The translations under genes and the position numbers were made by a program. The notes beneath the pieces are model-generated. The model had not been told where the DNA came from. It saw only the letters and a program-made list of their open reading frames with translations, and did no database searches. A DNA stretch of 64,000 bases, from positions 155,314 through 219,313 of the forward strand of contig NZ_JACYXE010000010.1 of assembly GCF_014857905.1 (NCBI RefSeq), given 5' to 3'. Shown piece after piece: positions 1 to 7,064 of this stretch (positions are counted from its first letter, which is position 1; every line of letters begins with the position of its first letter). The DNA is from Agilicoccus flavus. Lineage in GTDB: Bacteria > Actinomycetota > Actinomycetes > Actinomycetales > Dermatophilaceae.

Positions 1-1
1 C

Positions 2-52
2 CGCCTCACGCTGGCGCTCGCGCTGCAGGTCATTCACATGCGCGGGCTCTGA
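2..52 (+). CDS. C-terminal end of a probable PucR/CdaR-type regulator (partial)
   Basis: Only the last 16 codons are present, ending with TGA at 50-52. The peptide reads RLTLALALQVIHMRGL. This resembles the extreme C-terminus of PucR/CdaR-family regulators, where a conserved RLALxLALxL helix follows the helix-turn-helix. Such regulators often control purine or pyrimidine catabolism, which fits the nucleobase permease and molybdenum hydroxylase genes that follow on the same strand. Sixteen residues are too few for a firm call; any actinobacterial protein with an amphipathic C-terminal helix could look like this. Confidence 0.4.
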   Translation, partial: RLTLALALQVIHMRGL

Positions 53-130
53 GCCGGTCACGACCCGAGGGTGGCGGCCGGCGGGCCGGTCGTCGTGCCG
101 GGCCACGGCCTCACGGTCTCACCGCGTCAT

Positions 131-142
131 CGCGGTACCGCG
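131..142. promoter_or_regulatory. Perfect 12-bp palindrome upstream of the permease gene
   Basis: CGCGGTACCGCG is a perfect palindrome in the 284-bp gap between the partial regulator and the permease start. Its position suits an operator for a dimeric regulator of the catabolic operon. Palindromes of this composition also arise by chance in GC-rich DNA. Nothing else stands out in this gap. Confidence 0.25.
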
Positions 143-336
143 ACACGGCGCCACCGCCGACGCCGGCACGCCTGCGCGAATGTGCCAACCGCAACGATCC
201 GGGCTCGTCGGCATGTGCTGATCAAGTGGGCGCGGGGCAGGCCCTACCGTTCCACCAACGCGGCGTCCCCGAACGGGGCGGACGCGCGGCGGCCCCCGCC
301 CGGTGGACGCCCTCGCACGAGGCTCAGGAGGCCGAC

Positions 337-1947
337 GTGGCCATCGGATGGACCCTCAAGGGGGACGGCAAGACCCTCGGCCCCGACGACGTCGTCGCCC
401 CGTACGAGCGCCTGAGCTGGGGCCGCACGGTCGGTCTCGGCATGCAGCACGTCGTCGCGATGTTCGGGGCGACGTTCGTGTTCCCGCTCATCATGGGGCT
501 CAACCCGCAGCTCGCGATCATGATGAGCGGCATCGCCACGATCTGCTTCCTGCTCATCGTGCGCAACCGGATCCCCAGCTACCTCGGCACGTCGGCGGCC
601 TTCGTCGGCGGGGTCGTCGCGATCAAGGCCCAGGGCGGCACCCCGGCGCACGTCACGGGCGCCATCCTCGTCTCCGGGCTCGTGCTCGCGGCCGTCGGCG
701 TGTTCATCCACATCGCCGGCGCCGCCGTGCTCACCAAGGTGCTGCCGCCCGTCGTCACCGGCGCCGTCGTCATGCTCATCGGGTTCAACCTCGCGCCCGT
801 CGTCGCGAACGTCTACTGGCCGCAGGACCAGTGGATCGGCCTCATCGTCATGATCGCCGTCATCGCGATGAGCGTCGGGTTGCGCGGCTTCCTCGGCCGG
901 GTCTCGATCTTCCTCGGGCTCCTGCTCGGCTACGTCCTCTCGTGGGTCTTCGACCGCGTCTTCGGCCAGATCACCGCGTACAACGCGACGCTCGACAAGG
1001 TCGACACCCACTGGCGCGTCGACTGGAGCGGGGTGCAGGCCGCGCCGTGGTTCGGCTTCCCGCCGGCCACCGACGCCGCCGCGAACGTCGTGGGGTGGCA
1101 CCTCCCGGCGTTCAACGTCGGCTTCGTGCTCCTCGTCCTGCCGGCCGTCATCGCCCTCGTCGCCGAGAACGTCGGTCACGTCAAGGCGGTCGCCGAGATG
1201 ACGAAGACGGACCTCGACGGGGACATGGGCCGGGCGCTGTTCGCCGACGGCGTCGGCACCGTCATCGCCACGAGCGTCGGCGGGTCGCCGACGACGACGT
1301 ACGCCGAGAACATCGGCGTCATGGCGAGCACGCGTGTCTACTCCACTGCCGCGTACTACGTCGCCGCCCTCACCGCGATCCTCTTCGGGCTCTCCCCGAA
1401 GTTCGGGGCCGTCGTGTCGGCGACCCCGGGCGGTGTGCTCGGCGGCATCACCGTCGTGCTCTACGGCATGATCGGCCTGCTCGGCGCGAAGATCTGGAAG
1501 GAGAACCGGGTCGACTTCGCGAACCCGCTCAACCTCGTGCCGGTCGCCGCGGGCATCATCATCGCCATCGGTGACACGTCGTTGCAGGTCACGCCCACGT
1601 TCGCGCTCTCGGGCATCGCGTTCGGCACCCTGGTGACCGTTCTCGCCTACCACCTCGCGCGAGCCCTCGCCCCCGCCGACCTGCGCCGCCGCGCCGACGG
1701 GGCCGGGCTCGTCGTCGACGCCTCCGGCAGCCACGACCTCGACCGGCTCGGGCTCGAGCGGGACCACGGCGTGCGGGGCCGGGGTCGCCACGAGGCAGTG
1801 CCCGAGGTCGGCCGAGAAGGAGACCCGGACCAGGTCCGGCGCGACGACGTCCACCGTGACGACGTCCACCGCGACGACACGCCCCGGGGGCAGGCCCGCC
1901 GCGACGGGACCTACCACGACGAGATCTACCCCGACGAGCAGCGGTGA
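337..1947 (+). CDS. NCS2-family nucleobase:cation symporter (uracil/xanthine permease type)
   Basis: An integral membrane importer of 536 residues of the NCS2 (UraA/PbuX/UacT) family, which brings uracil, xanthine or urate into the cell with protons or sodium. About a dozen hydrophobic helices are visible. The family stretch VALVAENVGHVKAV and the following SVGGSPTTTYAENIGV are both present and bear the residues of the substrate site. The GTG start at 337 has AGGAGG six bases upstream and opens MAIGWTLKGDG. Upstream in-frame codons give an unlikely Arg/Pro-rich extension. The last 70 residues form a charged tail rich in Arg and Asp with a RDDVHRDDVHRDD repeat, not typical of the family. It heads a cluster of ring-oxidising and ring-opening enzymes, so it probably supplies their substrate. 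The exact nucleobase cannot be read from sequence. Confidence 0.93.
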   Translation: MAIGWTLKGDGKTLGPDDVVAPYERLSWGRTVGLGMQHVVAMFGATFVFPLIMGLNPQLAIMMSGIATICFLLIVRNRIPSYLGTSAAFVGGVVAIKAQGGTPAHVTGAILVSGLVLAAVGVFIHIAGAAVLTKVLPPVVTGAVVMLIGFNLAPVVANVYWPQDQWIGLIVMIAVIAMSVGLRGFLGRVSIFLGLLLGYVLSWVFDRVFGQITAYNATLDKVDTHWRVDWSGVQAAPWFGFPPATDAAANVVGWHLPAFNVGFVLLVLPAVIALVAENVGHVKAVAEMTKTDLDGDMGRALFADGVGTVIATSVGGSPTTTYAENIGVMASTRVYSTAAYYVAALTAILFGLSPKFGAVVSATPGGVLGGITVVLYGMIGLLGAKIWKENRVDFANPLNLVPVAAGIIIAIGDTSLQVTPTFALSGIAFGTLVTVLAYHLARALAPADLRRRADGAGLVVDASGSHDLDRLGLERDHGVRGRGRHEAVPEVGREGDPDQVRRDDVHRDDVHRDDTPRGQARRDGTYHDEIYPDEQR

Positions 1948-1955
1948 GCGCGGCG

Positions 1956-1988
1956 GGCCCCCTTCGTCAGCAGATGACGAAGGGGTCC
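1956..1988 (+). terminator. Hairpin between the permease and Mo-hydroxylase genes
   Basis: Arms at 1956-1968 and 1976-1988 pair over 13 bp with one mismatch around a 7-nt loop. There is no U-run. It could be a weak terminator, an attenuator or an RNA-stability element separating permease expression from the oxidoreductase operon. Confidence 0.5.
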
Positions 1989-2043
1989 GTCCGCTCCCGT
2001 CAGGTGTGCACCAACCCCGTCCGCGGGCGCGCAGGAAAGGATG

Positions 2044-2985
2044 ATGCGGGTGAAGCCGGCTCCCTTCGAGTACCACGCCCCCGCCACGCTCGCCGAGGCC
2101 GTCGAGCTCCTCCGTCGCCTCGACGACGCGAAGGTGCTCGCCGGCGGGCAGAGCCTCGTGCCGGCCCTCAACATGCGCCTCGCCCAGACCGAGCACCTCG
2201 TCGACCTCGGGGCGCTGACCGACCCCGGCCTGCACGACGTCACCGTGACCGACCGCTCGGTCGTCGTCGGCGCCCTCGTCACCCACGCCGACCTCGAACG
2301 CGACGAGGCGACCGCCCGGGCGCTCCCGCTCCTGCGCGAGACCCTCCACCACGTGGCCCACCCCGCCATCCGCAACCGGGGCACCACCGTCGGGTCGCTC
2401 GTGCACGCCGACCCGAACGGCGAGATGCCCGCGATCCTCGCGCTCACCGGAGGCCGGGTCGACGTCCGGTCCGCGACCGGGGAGCGGACCATCGAGGCCG
2501 CGGACCTCGTCGTCGCGCCGCTGGAGTCGAGCCTCCGCCCCGACGAGATCGCCGTCCGGGCCCACTTCGACCTCCCGCCCGCCGGCACCGTCGACGCCTA
2601 CGACGAGTTCGCCCGCCGCAGCGGCGACTACGCCCTCGCCGGCGTCGCGGTCCGCCTGTGGGTCGCCGGCGGCGCCGTCACCGGCGGCCGCGCCTCGTTC
2701 GTGTCGGTCACCGACCTGCCCGACATCCTCGACCTCACGCCCGCCCTGCGCGGGGTGACCGTCCACGGGGGACCGCCCGAGCTGCCCGAGGAGGCGGCCC
2801 GCGCGATCGGCGAGCTCGTCGCGGGGCACGTGCAACCCGAGACCGACATCCACGCCGACGCCGAGTACCGCCGCCACCTGGCGGTCGTGCTCACGCGCCG
2901 CGTCGTCCTCGCCGCCCTCGCGCGGGTGGGCGACGGTGTCGCCCAAGCCCAAGCCCAAGCCCAAGCCCCGGAAGGAGCGGCATGA
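2044..2985 (+). CDS. Molybdenum hydroxylase FAD-binding (medium, CoxM-like) subunit
   Basis: FAD-binding electron-transfer subunit of a xanthine-oxidase-family molybdenum hydroxylase, about 313 residues. The two FAD motifs are visible: GGQSLVPALNMR near residue 35 and a second stretch reading HPAIRNRGTTVGSLVHADP near residue 108. AGGA lies 7 nt before ATG 2044; ATG 2041 and GTG 2050 are alternatives. The gene ends in a run of five Ala-Gln pairs encoded by a tandem hexanucleotide (2940-2968), an unusual tail. Its stop overlaps the start of the iron-sulfur subunit as ATGA, so translation is coupled. Electrons would flow from the Mo site through two [2Fe-2S] clusters to this FAD. Confidence 0.93.
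   Translation: MRVKPAPFEYHAPATLAEAVELLRRLDDAKVLAGGQSLVPALNMRLAQTEHLVDLGALTDPGLHDVTVTDRSVVVGALVTHADLERDEATARALPLLRETLHHVAHPAIRNRGTTVGSLVHADPNGEMPAILALTGGRVDVRSATGERTIEAADLVVAPLESSLRPDEIAVRAHFDLPPAGTVDAYDEFARRSGDYALAGVAVRLWVAGGAVTGGRASFVSVTDLPDILDLTPALRGVTVHGGPPELPEEAARAIGELVAGHVQPETDIHADAEYRRHLAVVLTRRVVLAALARVGDGVAQAQAQAQAPEGAA
2940..2968 (+). repeat. Tandem hexanucleotide (GCCCAA)n at the 3' end of the FAD-subunit gene
   Basis: Four to five perfect copies of GCCCAA encode alternating Ala-Gln at the C-terminus. Unit changes keep frame, so slippage would vary only the tail length and not switch the gene off. The array ends just before the downstream ribosome-binding site. Confidence 0.75.
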
Positions 2986-3722
2986 CCGACACCGACCTCG
3001 GCGACCCCGTCCCGGAGGCGACGCTGGACGTCACGCTGCGCGTCAACGGGACCCAGCACCGGATCGACGTCCCGGGCCGGCGGCTGCTCTCGGACGCGCT
3101 GCGCCACGACCTCGGGCTGACGGGCACGCACGTGGGCTGCGAGCACGGCGTGTGCGGGGCCTGCACGGTCCTGCTCGACGGCCGCCCCGTCCCGGCCTGC
3201 CTCATGTTCGCCGCGAGCGCGCAGGGCCACGAGGTCACCACCGTCGAAGGGCTCGGCACGCTCGAGGCCCTCGGCCCGGTGCAGCAGGCGTTCATCGACT
3301 GCCACGGCCTCCAGTGCGGCTTCTGCACGCCCGGGTTCCTCACGACGATCACCGCGTACCTGGAGGAGCACCCGGACCCGACGCCGGAGGAGGCGCGGGA
3401 GGCGATCTCGGGCAACCTGTGCCGGTGCACGGGGTACCAGAACATCGTCAAGGCCGTCTGCCGCGCCGCCGAGCTGCGCCGCGGGACGGCCGAACCGGCC
3501 GCGGCCGACCCGCCGGGCGGCGACGAGGTGGTGGACGAGGTCGTCCCGCACCGCTCGGGCACCACCGCGCGGGCGGGGGAGCAGGCGTCGGGCGCCGGCC
3601 CGGGCGACGTCGTCGGCGCGGCCGATCCCGACGCCCCCGGCGCTGCGGACCGGGACACGGACACGGACCCGTCGGCGGCGCGGCGGCCGGCCCCGCCCGA
3701 GGCGACCGGGGAGGCGCGATGA
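2982..3722 (+). CDS. Molybdenum hydroxylase [2Fe-2S] (small, CoxS-like) subunit
   Basis: Iron-sulfur subunit of the same enzyme, 246 residues. The plant-type ferredoxin cluster uses Cys53, Cys58, Cys61 and Cys73 (GCEHGVCGAC then PAC). The proximal cluster uses Cys112, Cys115, Cys147 and Cys149 (QCGFCTPG and LCRCTGYQNIV). These eight cysteines define the family. The ATG at 2982 overlaps the previous stop and has GAAGGAG upstream. The family is usually 155-170 residues; here about 75 extra residues rich in Ala, Pro and acidic residues form a low-complexity tail. The gene overlaps the large-subunit start as ATGA. Confidence 0.95.
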   Translation: MTDTDLGDPVPEATLDVTLRVNGTQHRIDVPGRRLLSDALRHDLGLTGTHVGCEHGVCGACTVLLDGRPVPACLMFAASAQGHEVTTVEGLGTLEALGPVQQAFIDCHGLQCGFCTPGFLTTITAYLEEHPDPTPEEAREAISGNLCRCTGYQNIVKAVCRAAELRRGTAEPAAADPPGGDEVVDEVVPHRSGTTARAGEQASGAGPGDVVGAADPDAPGAADRDTDTDPSAARRPAPPEATGEAR

Positions 3723-6205
3723 CGACGAAGATGTTCGGAGCCCCCGTGGCGCGCCGCGAGGACCCCCGCCTCGTCACCGGCGGCGGGCACTACCTCGACG
3801 ACCTCGGCGCGGGGGCGCTGGAGGCCGCGTTCGTGCGCAGCCCCCACGCCCACGCCCGGATCGTCGACATCGACGTCTCGGGGGCGCTCGACGTCGCGGG
3901 TGTCGTCGCCGTGTGGACCCACGAGGACCTGCCCGGCCGCGCGGGCGACCCTCTGCCGCTGCTCATCCCGCACCCGAGCATCGTCTCCGGCGTCACCGGG
4001 TACGCCCTCGCGAGGGACGAGGTCAACCACGTCGGCGAGCCGGTCGCCATGGTCGTCGCCACCGACCGGTACGTCGCCGAGGACGCCTGCGCGGCCATCC
4101 GCGTCGACTACGAGTTCCTCCCCGCGGTCGTCGGCGTCGCCGCCGCGCGCGACGGCGCCGACCTCGTCCACCCCGACGCGCCCGGCAACGTCGGCGCCCA
4201 GCTCGTCCAGGAGGTGGGCGACGCGGTCGCCGCGCTCGAGTCGGCCCCGCACCGGCTGACGCTCGACCTCGACTTCCAGCGCAGCGCCTGCATGCCGATG
4301 GAGGGCAAGGGCGTCCTCGCGTCCTGGGACACCGACGCCGGCCACCTCACCGTGCACAGCTCCACGCAGACGGCCTCGGGGGTGCGCGCCGCGCTCGCCG
4401 CGAAGCTCGACCTTCCGCTCGCCCGGGTCGACGTCGTCGTCCCCGACGTCGGCGGCGGGTTCGGCGTGAAGATCAACCACCCGTGGCCGGAGGAGGTCTG
4501 CGTCAGCGCGGCCGCGATCCGCCTGGGCCGCAAGGTCAAGTGGGTCGAGGACCGGCGCGAGCACTTCGTCTCCTCCGCCCACGAGCGCGGCCAGCTCCAG
4601 CGGGCCACGGTCGGTTTCGACGACGAGGGGCGCATCCTCGGCCTCGACGTCACGCTCTGGCACGATCACGGGGCGTACCTGCCCTACGGCGTCATCGTGC
4701 CCATGAACAGCGCCGTGCAGCTCGTCGGGCCGTACAAGCTGCGCAACTACCGCGTGGAGTACGTGTCGCTGTACACGAACACCGTCATCGTCACGCCCTA
4801 CCGCGGCGCCGGCCGGCCGCAGGGCGTCTTCGTCATGGAGCGGACGGTCGACGCGATCGCCGACGCCCTCGGGCTCGACCGCACCCTCGTGCGGGAGCGC
4901 AACTTCATCACCCCCGACGAGATGCCCTACGACGTCGGCCTGCTCTTCCAGGACGGCCGGCCCACGGTCTACGACTCGGGCGACTTCCCGGCGAGCCTCG
5001 CCAAGCTCAAGGCGCTCGTCGGCTGGGACGAGTTCGAGGCCTACCGCGAGCAGGCCCGGGCGCAGGGCCGCCGCGTCGGGCTCGGGATCGGCTGCTACGT
5101 CGAGGGGACCGGCGTCGGTCCGTACGAGGGCGGTCACGTCCAGATCGAGACGTCGGGGCGCGTCAACGTCGCGACGGGCCTGACCACGCAGGGTCAGGGG
5201 CACGAGACCGTCTTCGCGCAGATCGTCGCCGACGAGCTCGGCGTGCGCGTCGAGGACGTGCACGTGACGACGGGCGACACGCGCCGCATGGGCTACTCGG
5301 TCGGCACCTTCGCCTCCCGCGCCGCCGTGATGAGCGGCAACGCCATCGCGCTCGCCGCCCGGCGGGCCCGCGAGAAGGCCCTGCGCATCGCGGGCGACGT
5401 GCTCGAGGTCGACCCCCGCGACCTCGAGATCGTCGACGGGGTCGTCTCGGTCCGGGGCAGCGGCGGGGGACCGGGGTCCTCGATCCCGCTCGCGACGGTC
5501 GCCGTGCTGAGCAACCCCCTGCGGTACGCCTTCGACGAGAGCGCGAAGGCGGCCACCCAGTTCGGCAGCCCGACGACCGACCCCGACGCGCCGCCCGTGG
5601 CCCGCGGCGAGGAGCCCGGCCTGGAGGGCAAGGACTTCTACTCGCCGCCGCGCGCGACGTTCGCGAACGGGATGCACGCCGTGATCGTCGAGACCGACCC
5701 GGACACGGCCGACATCCGCATCCTGCGCTACTGCGTCGTCCACGACTGCGGCAACATGATCAACCCGACGATCGTCGAGGGCCAGGTGCACGGCGGCGTC
5801 GCCCAGGGCGTCGGGGGAGCGCTGTACGAGAAGCTCGTCTACGACCCGTCGGGGCAGCTCCTCAACGCCTCGTTCATGGACTTCCTCATGCCGTTCGCCT
5901 CCGAGGTGCCCCACATCGAGACCGACCACCTCGAGACGCCGAGCCCCCTCAACCCCCTCGGGATCAAGGGCGCGGGCGAGGCCGGCACCATCCCCGCGAG
6001 CGCCGCGATCGCGAGCGCGATCGAGGACGCCGAGGGCTTCCCGATCCACGCCATGCCCATCAGCCCCTACGACCTGTGGGAGCTGCGCCGCGCCCACGCC
6101 GCCGGCGACCTCCCGTCGCTGCGCCACGGCGCCCGCGATGGGGGTGGGGCGGATGCCTCGGCCACCTCCGACGCCGCCCCCGACGTCCCGGAAGGACAGC
6201 GATGA
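3719..6205 (+). CDS. Molybdenum hydroxylase catalytic (large, CoxL-like) subunit
   Basis: Catalytic molybdopterin-cytosine-dinucleotide subunit, 828 residues, of the xanthine dehydrogenase/CO dehydrogenase superfamily. Visible motifs are GGGFGVK (245-251), PYRGAGRPQG (360-369), TTQGQGHET, and GIKGAGEAGT near the C-terminus, whose Glu is the usual catalytic base. The active-site loop is PYRGAGR, not the AYRCSFR of true aerobic CO dehydrogenase, so this is a form-II-like hydroxylase acting on an N-heterocycle or aldehyde. Together with the permease, the hydantoinase subunits and the barbiturase, oxidation of a pyrimidine-type ring (for example uracil to barbiturate) is a reasonable inference. 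The start overlaps the small-subunit stop; its own stop overlaps the next start. Confidence 0.93.
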   Translation: MTTKMFGAPVARREDPRLVTGGGHYLDDLGAGALEAAFVRSPHAHARIVDIDVSGALDVAGVVAVWTHEDLPGRAGDPLPLLIPHPSIVSGVTGYALARDEVNHVGEPVAMVVATDRYVAEDACAAIRVDYEFLPAVVGVAAARDGADLVHPDAPGNVGAQLVQEVGDAVAALESAPHRLTLDLDFQRSACMPMEGKGVLASWDTDAGHLTVHSSTQTASGVRAALAAKLDLPLARVDVVVPDVGGGFGVKINHPWPEEVCVSAAAIRLGRKVKWVEDRREHFVSSAHERGQLQRATVGFDDEGRILGLDVTLWHDHGAYLPYGVIVPMNSAVQLVGPYKLRNYRVEYVSLYTNTVIVTPYRGAGRPQGVFVMERTVDAIADALGLDRTLVRERNFITPDEMPYDVGLLFQDGRPTVYDSGDFPASLAKLKALVGWDEFEAYREQARAQGRRVGLGIGCYVEGTGVGPYEGGHVQIETSGRVNVATGLTTQGQGHETVFAQIVADELGVRVEDVHVTTGDTRRMGYSVGTFASRAAVMSGNAIALAARRAREKALRIAGDVLEVDPRDLEIVDGVVSVRGSGGGPGSSIPLATVAVLSNPLRYAFDESAKAATQFGSPTTDPDAPPVARGEEPGLEGKDFYSPPRATFANGMHAVIVETDPDTADIRILRYCVVHDCGNMINPTIVEGQVHGGVAQGVGGALYEKLVYDPSGQLLNASFMDFLMPFASEVPHIETDHLETPSPLNPLGIKGAGEAGTIPASAAIASAIEDAEGFPIHAMPISPYDLWELRRAHAAGDLPSLRHGARDGGGADASATSDAAPDVPEGQR

Positions 6206-6912
6206 ACATCACCGGCACGTGCCACATGGACGCCCCCGTCGCCGTCGCCTGGGACGCGTTCCACGATCCCGGCGTGCTGGAGCGCACGATCCCGGGCGTC
6301 AAGAGCCTGCGGCGGACCGGCGACGACGCCTACGACCTCGTCGTCAGCATGGGCGTGGCCTCGATCAAGGGCACCTACGAGGGGAAGGTGGCGCTCACCG
6401 AGCAGGTCGAGCACGAGTCGTTCGTCCTCGCGGCCGACGGGGCGGGCGCGGCCGGCACGATCGGCGCGAAGGTCGCGGTGCGGCTCGCCGAGGCCGGCGA
6501 CGGCGGGACCGACATCGCCTTCGACGCCGACGCGATCGTCGGCGGCGCCGTCGGGGGAGTCGGGCAGCGGATGCTCGCCGGGGTGGCCCGCCGCGTCGCC
6601 GCGCAGTTCTTCGCCGCCATCGACCGGGACATCGCCCGGGGCGGAGCTGCGCCGGAGTCGACCGCCGCGGGCGAGACCGCTGTCGCGTCGGTCGGGGCGT
6701 CGGAGGCGCCCGCGTCCTCGACGCCGGAGGAGGCGCCGGCGGAGGAGGTCCCCGTGGCACCCACCACGCCGCGCCCCGCCGCCGCGCCGACCCCCGCCAC
6801 GCCCGGTCAGGTGCCGTTCTGGGTCGTCCTCGCCGGCGTGGGCACGGGCGCGGCGTGCACCCTCGCGGGCGTCACGCTCGGCTGGGTCGCCGCCCGAGGC
6901 ACCCGCCGCTGA
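6202..6912 (+). CDS. CoxG-like SRPBCC protein with C-terminal membrane anchor
   Basis: 236 residues. Positions 1-140 form a CoxG/SRPBCC fold (opening MNITGTCHMDAPVAVAWDAF, with IPGVKSL and a GTYEGKV strand). CoxG homologues accompany molybdenum hydroxylases and recruit the enzyme to the membrane in CO oxidisers. After a Pro/Ala/Glu-rich linker (about 150-205) a single hydrophobic helix (VPFWVVLAGVGTGAACTLAG) and a basic end are seen, consistent with tail anchoring. ATG overlaps the large-subunit stop, completing a four-gene, translationally coupled operon. It supports a membrane-linked oxidase that passes electrons to the respiratory chain. Confidence 0.88.
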   Translation: MNITGTCHMDAPVAVAWDAFHDPGVLERTIPGVKSLRRTGDDAYDLVVSMGVASIKGTYEGKVALTEQVEHESFVLAADGAGAAGTIGAKVAVRLAEAGDGGTDIAFDADAIVGGAVGGVGQRMLAGVARRVAAQFFAAIDRDIARGGAAPESTAAGETAVASVGASEAPASSTPEEAPAEEVPVAPTTPRPAAAPTPATPGQVPFWVVLAGVGTGAACTLAGVTLGWVAARGTRR

Positions 6913-6933
6913 GCGGATCTCTGCCGCGCCTTC

Positions 6934-6959
6934 GGCGGGTTCGGGTGGGAGAGCCCGCC
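6934..6959 (+). terminator. Hairpin after the Mo-hydroxylase operon
   Basis: GGCGGGTTC (6934-6942) and GAGCCCGCC (6951-6959) form a 9-bp stem including one G-U pair around an 8-nt loop, 22 nt after the coxG-like stop. There is no U-run; it may be a weak terminator or 3'-end stabiliser before hyuA. Confidence 0.45.
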
Positions 6960-6971
6960 ACCTGCCGACGG

Positions 6972-7005
6972 TCCGCCGGTGCTTTCGGCGAAGGTTGCCG
7001 ACGGA
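6972..7005 (+). promoter_or_regulatory. Second imperfect hairpin upstream of hyuA
   Basis: TCCGCCGGT (6972-6980) pairs with GCCGACGGA (6997-7005) with one mismatch and one G-U, enclosing a 16-nt loop. It sits 60 nt before the hyuA start, inside the probable 5' leader. No known riboswitch consensus was recognised. Confidence 0.25.
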
Positions 7006-7064
7006 TCGCCGCCGGGGCCGGGGTTGAATCGGACTCGACCCCTTCCCCGAACGGCGAGGACGAG

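Noticed and set aside
244..2964. 906-codon open frame on the minus strand across the permease and FAD-subunit genes
   Set aside because: Antisense frame created by high GC; composition is Arg/Gly/Asp-rich with no family pattern, and it runs over two well-supported genes.
2891..6127. 1078-codon minus-strand open frame
   Set aside because: Antisense to the iron-sulfur and large subunits, which have clear motifs and overlapping start/stop codons.
3719..6205. Annotation as aerobic carbon monoxide dehydrogenase
   Set aside because: The diagnostic AYRCSFR loop is replaced by PYRGAGR and no other CO-specific genes are present.
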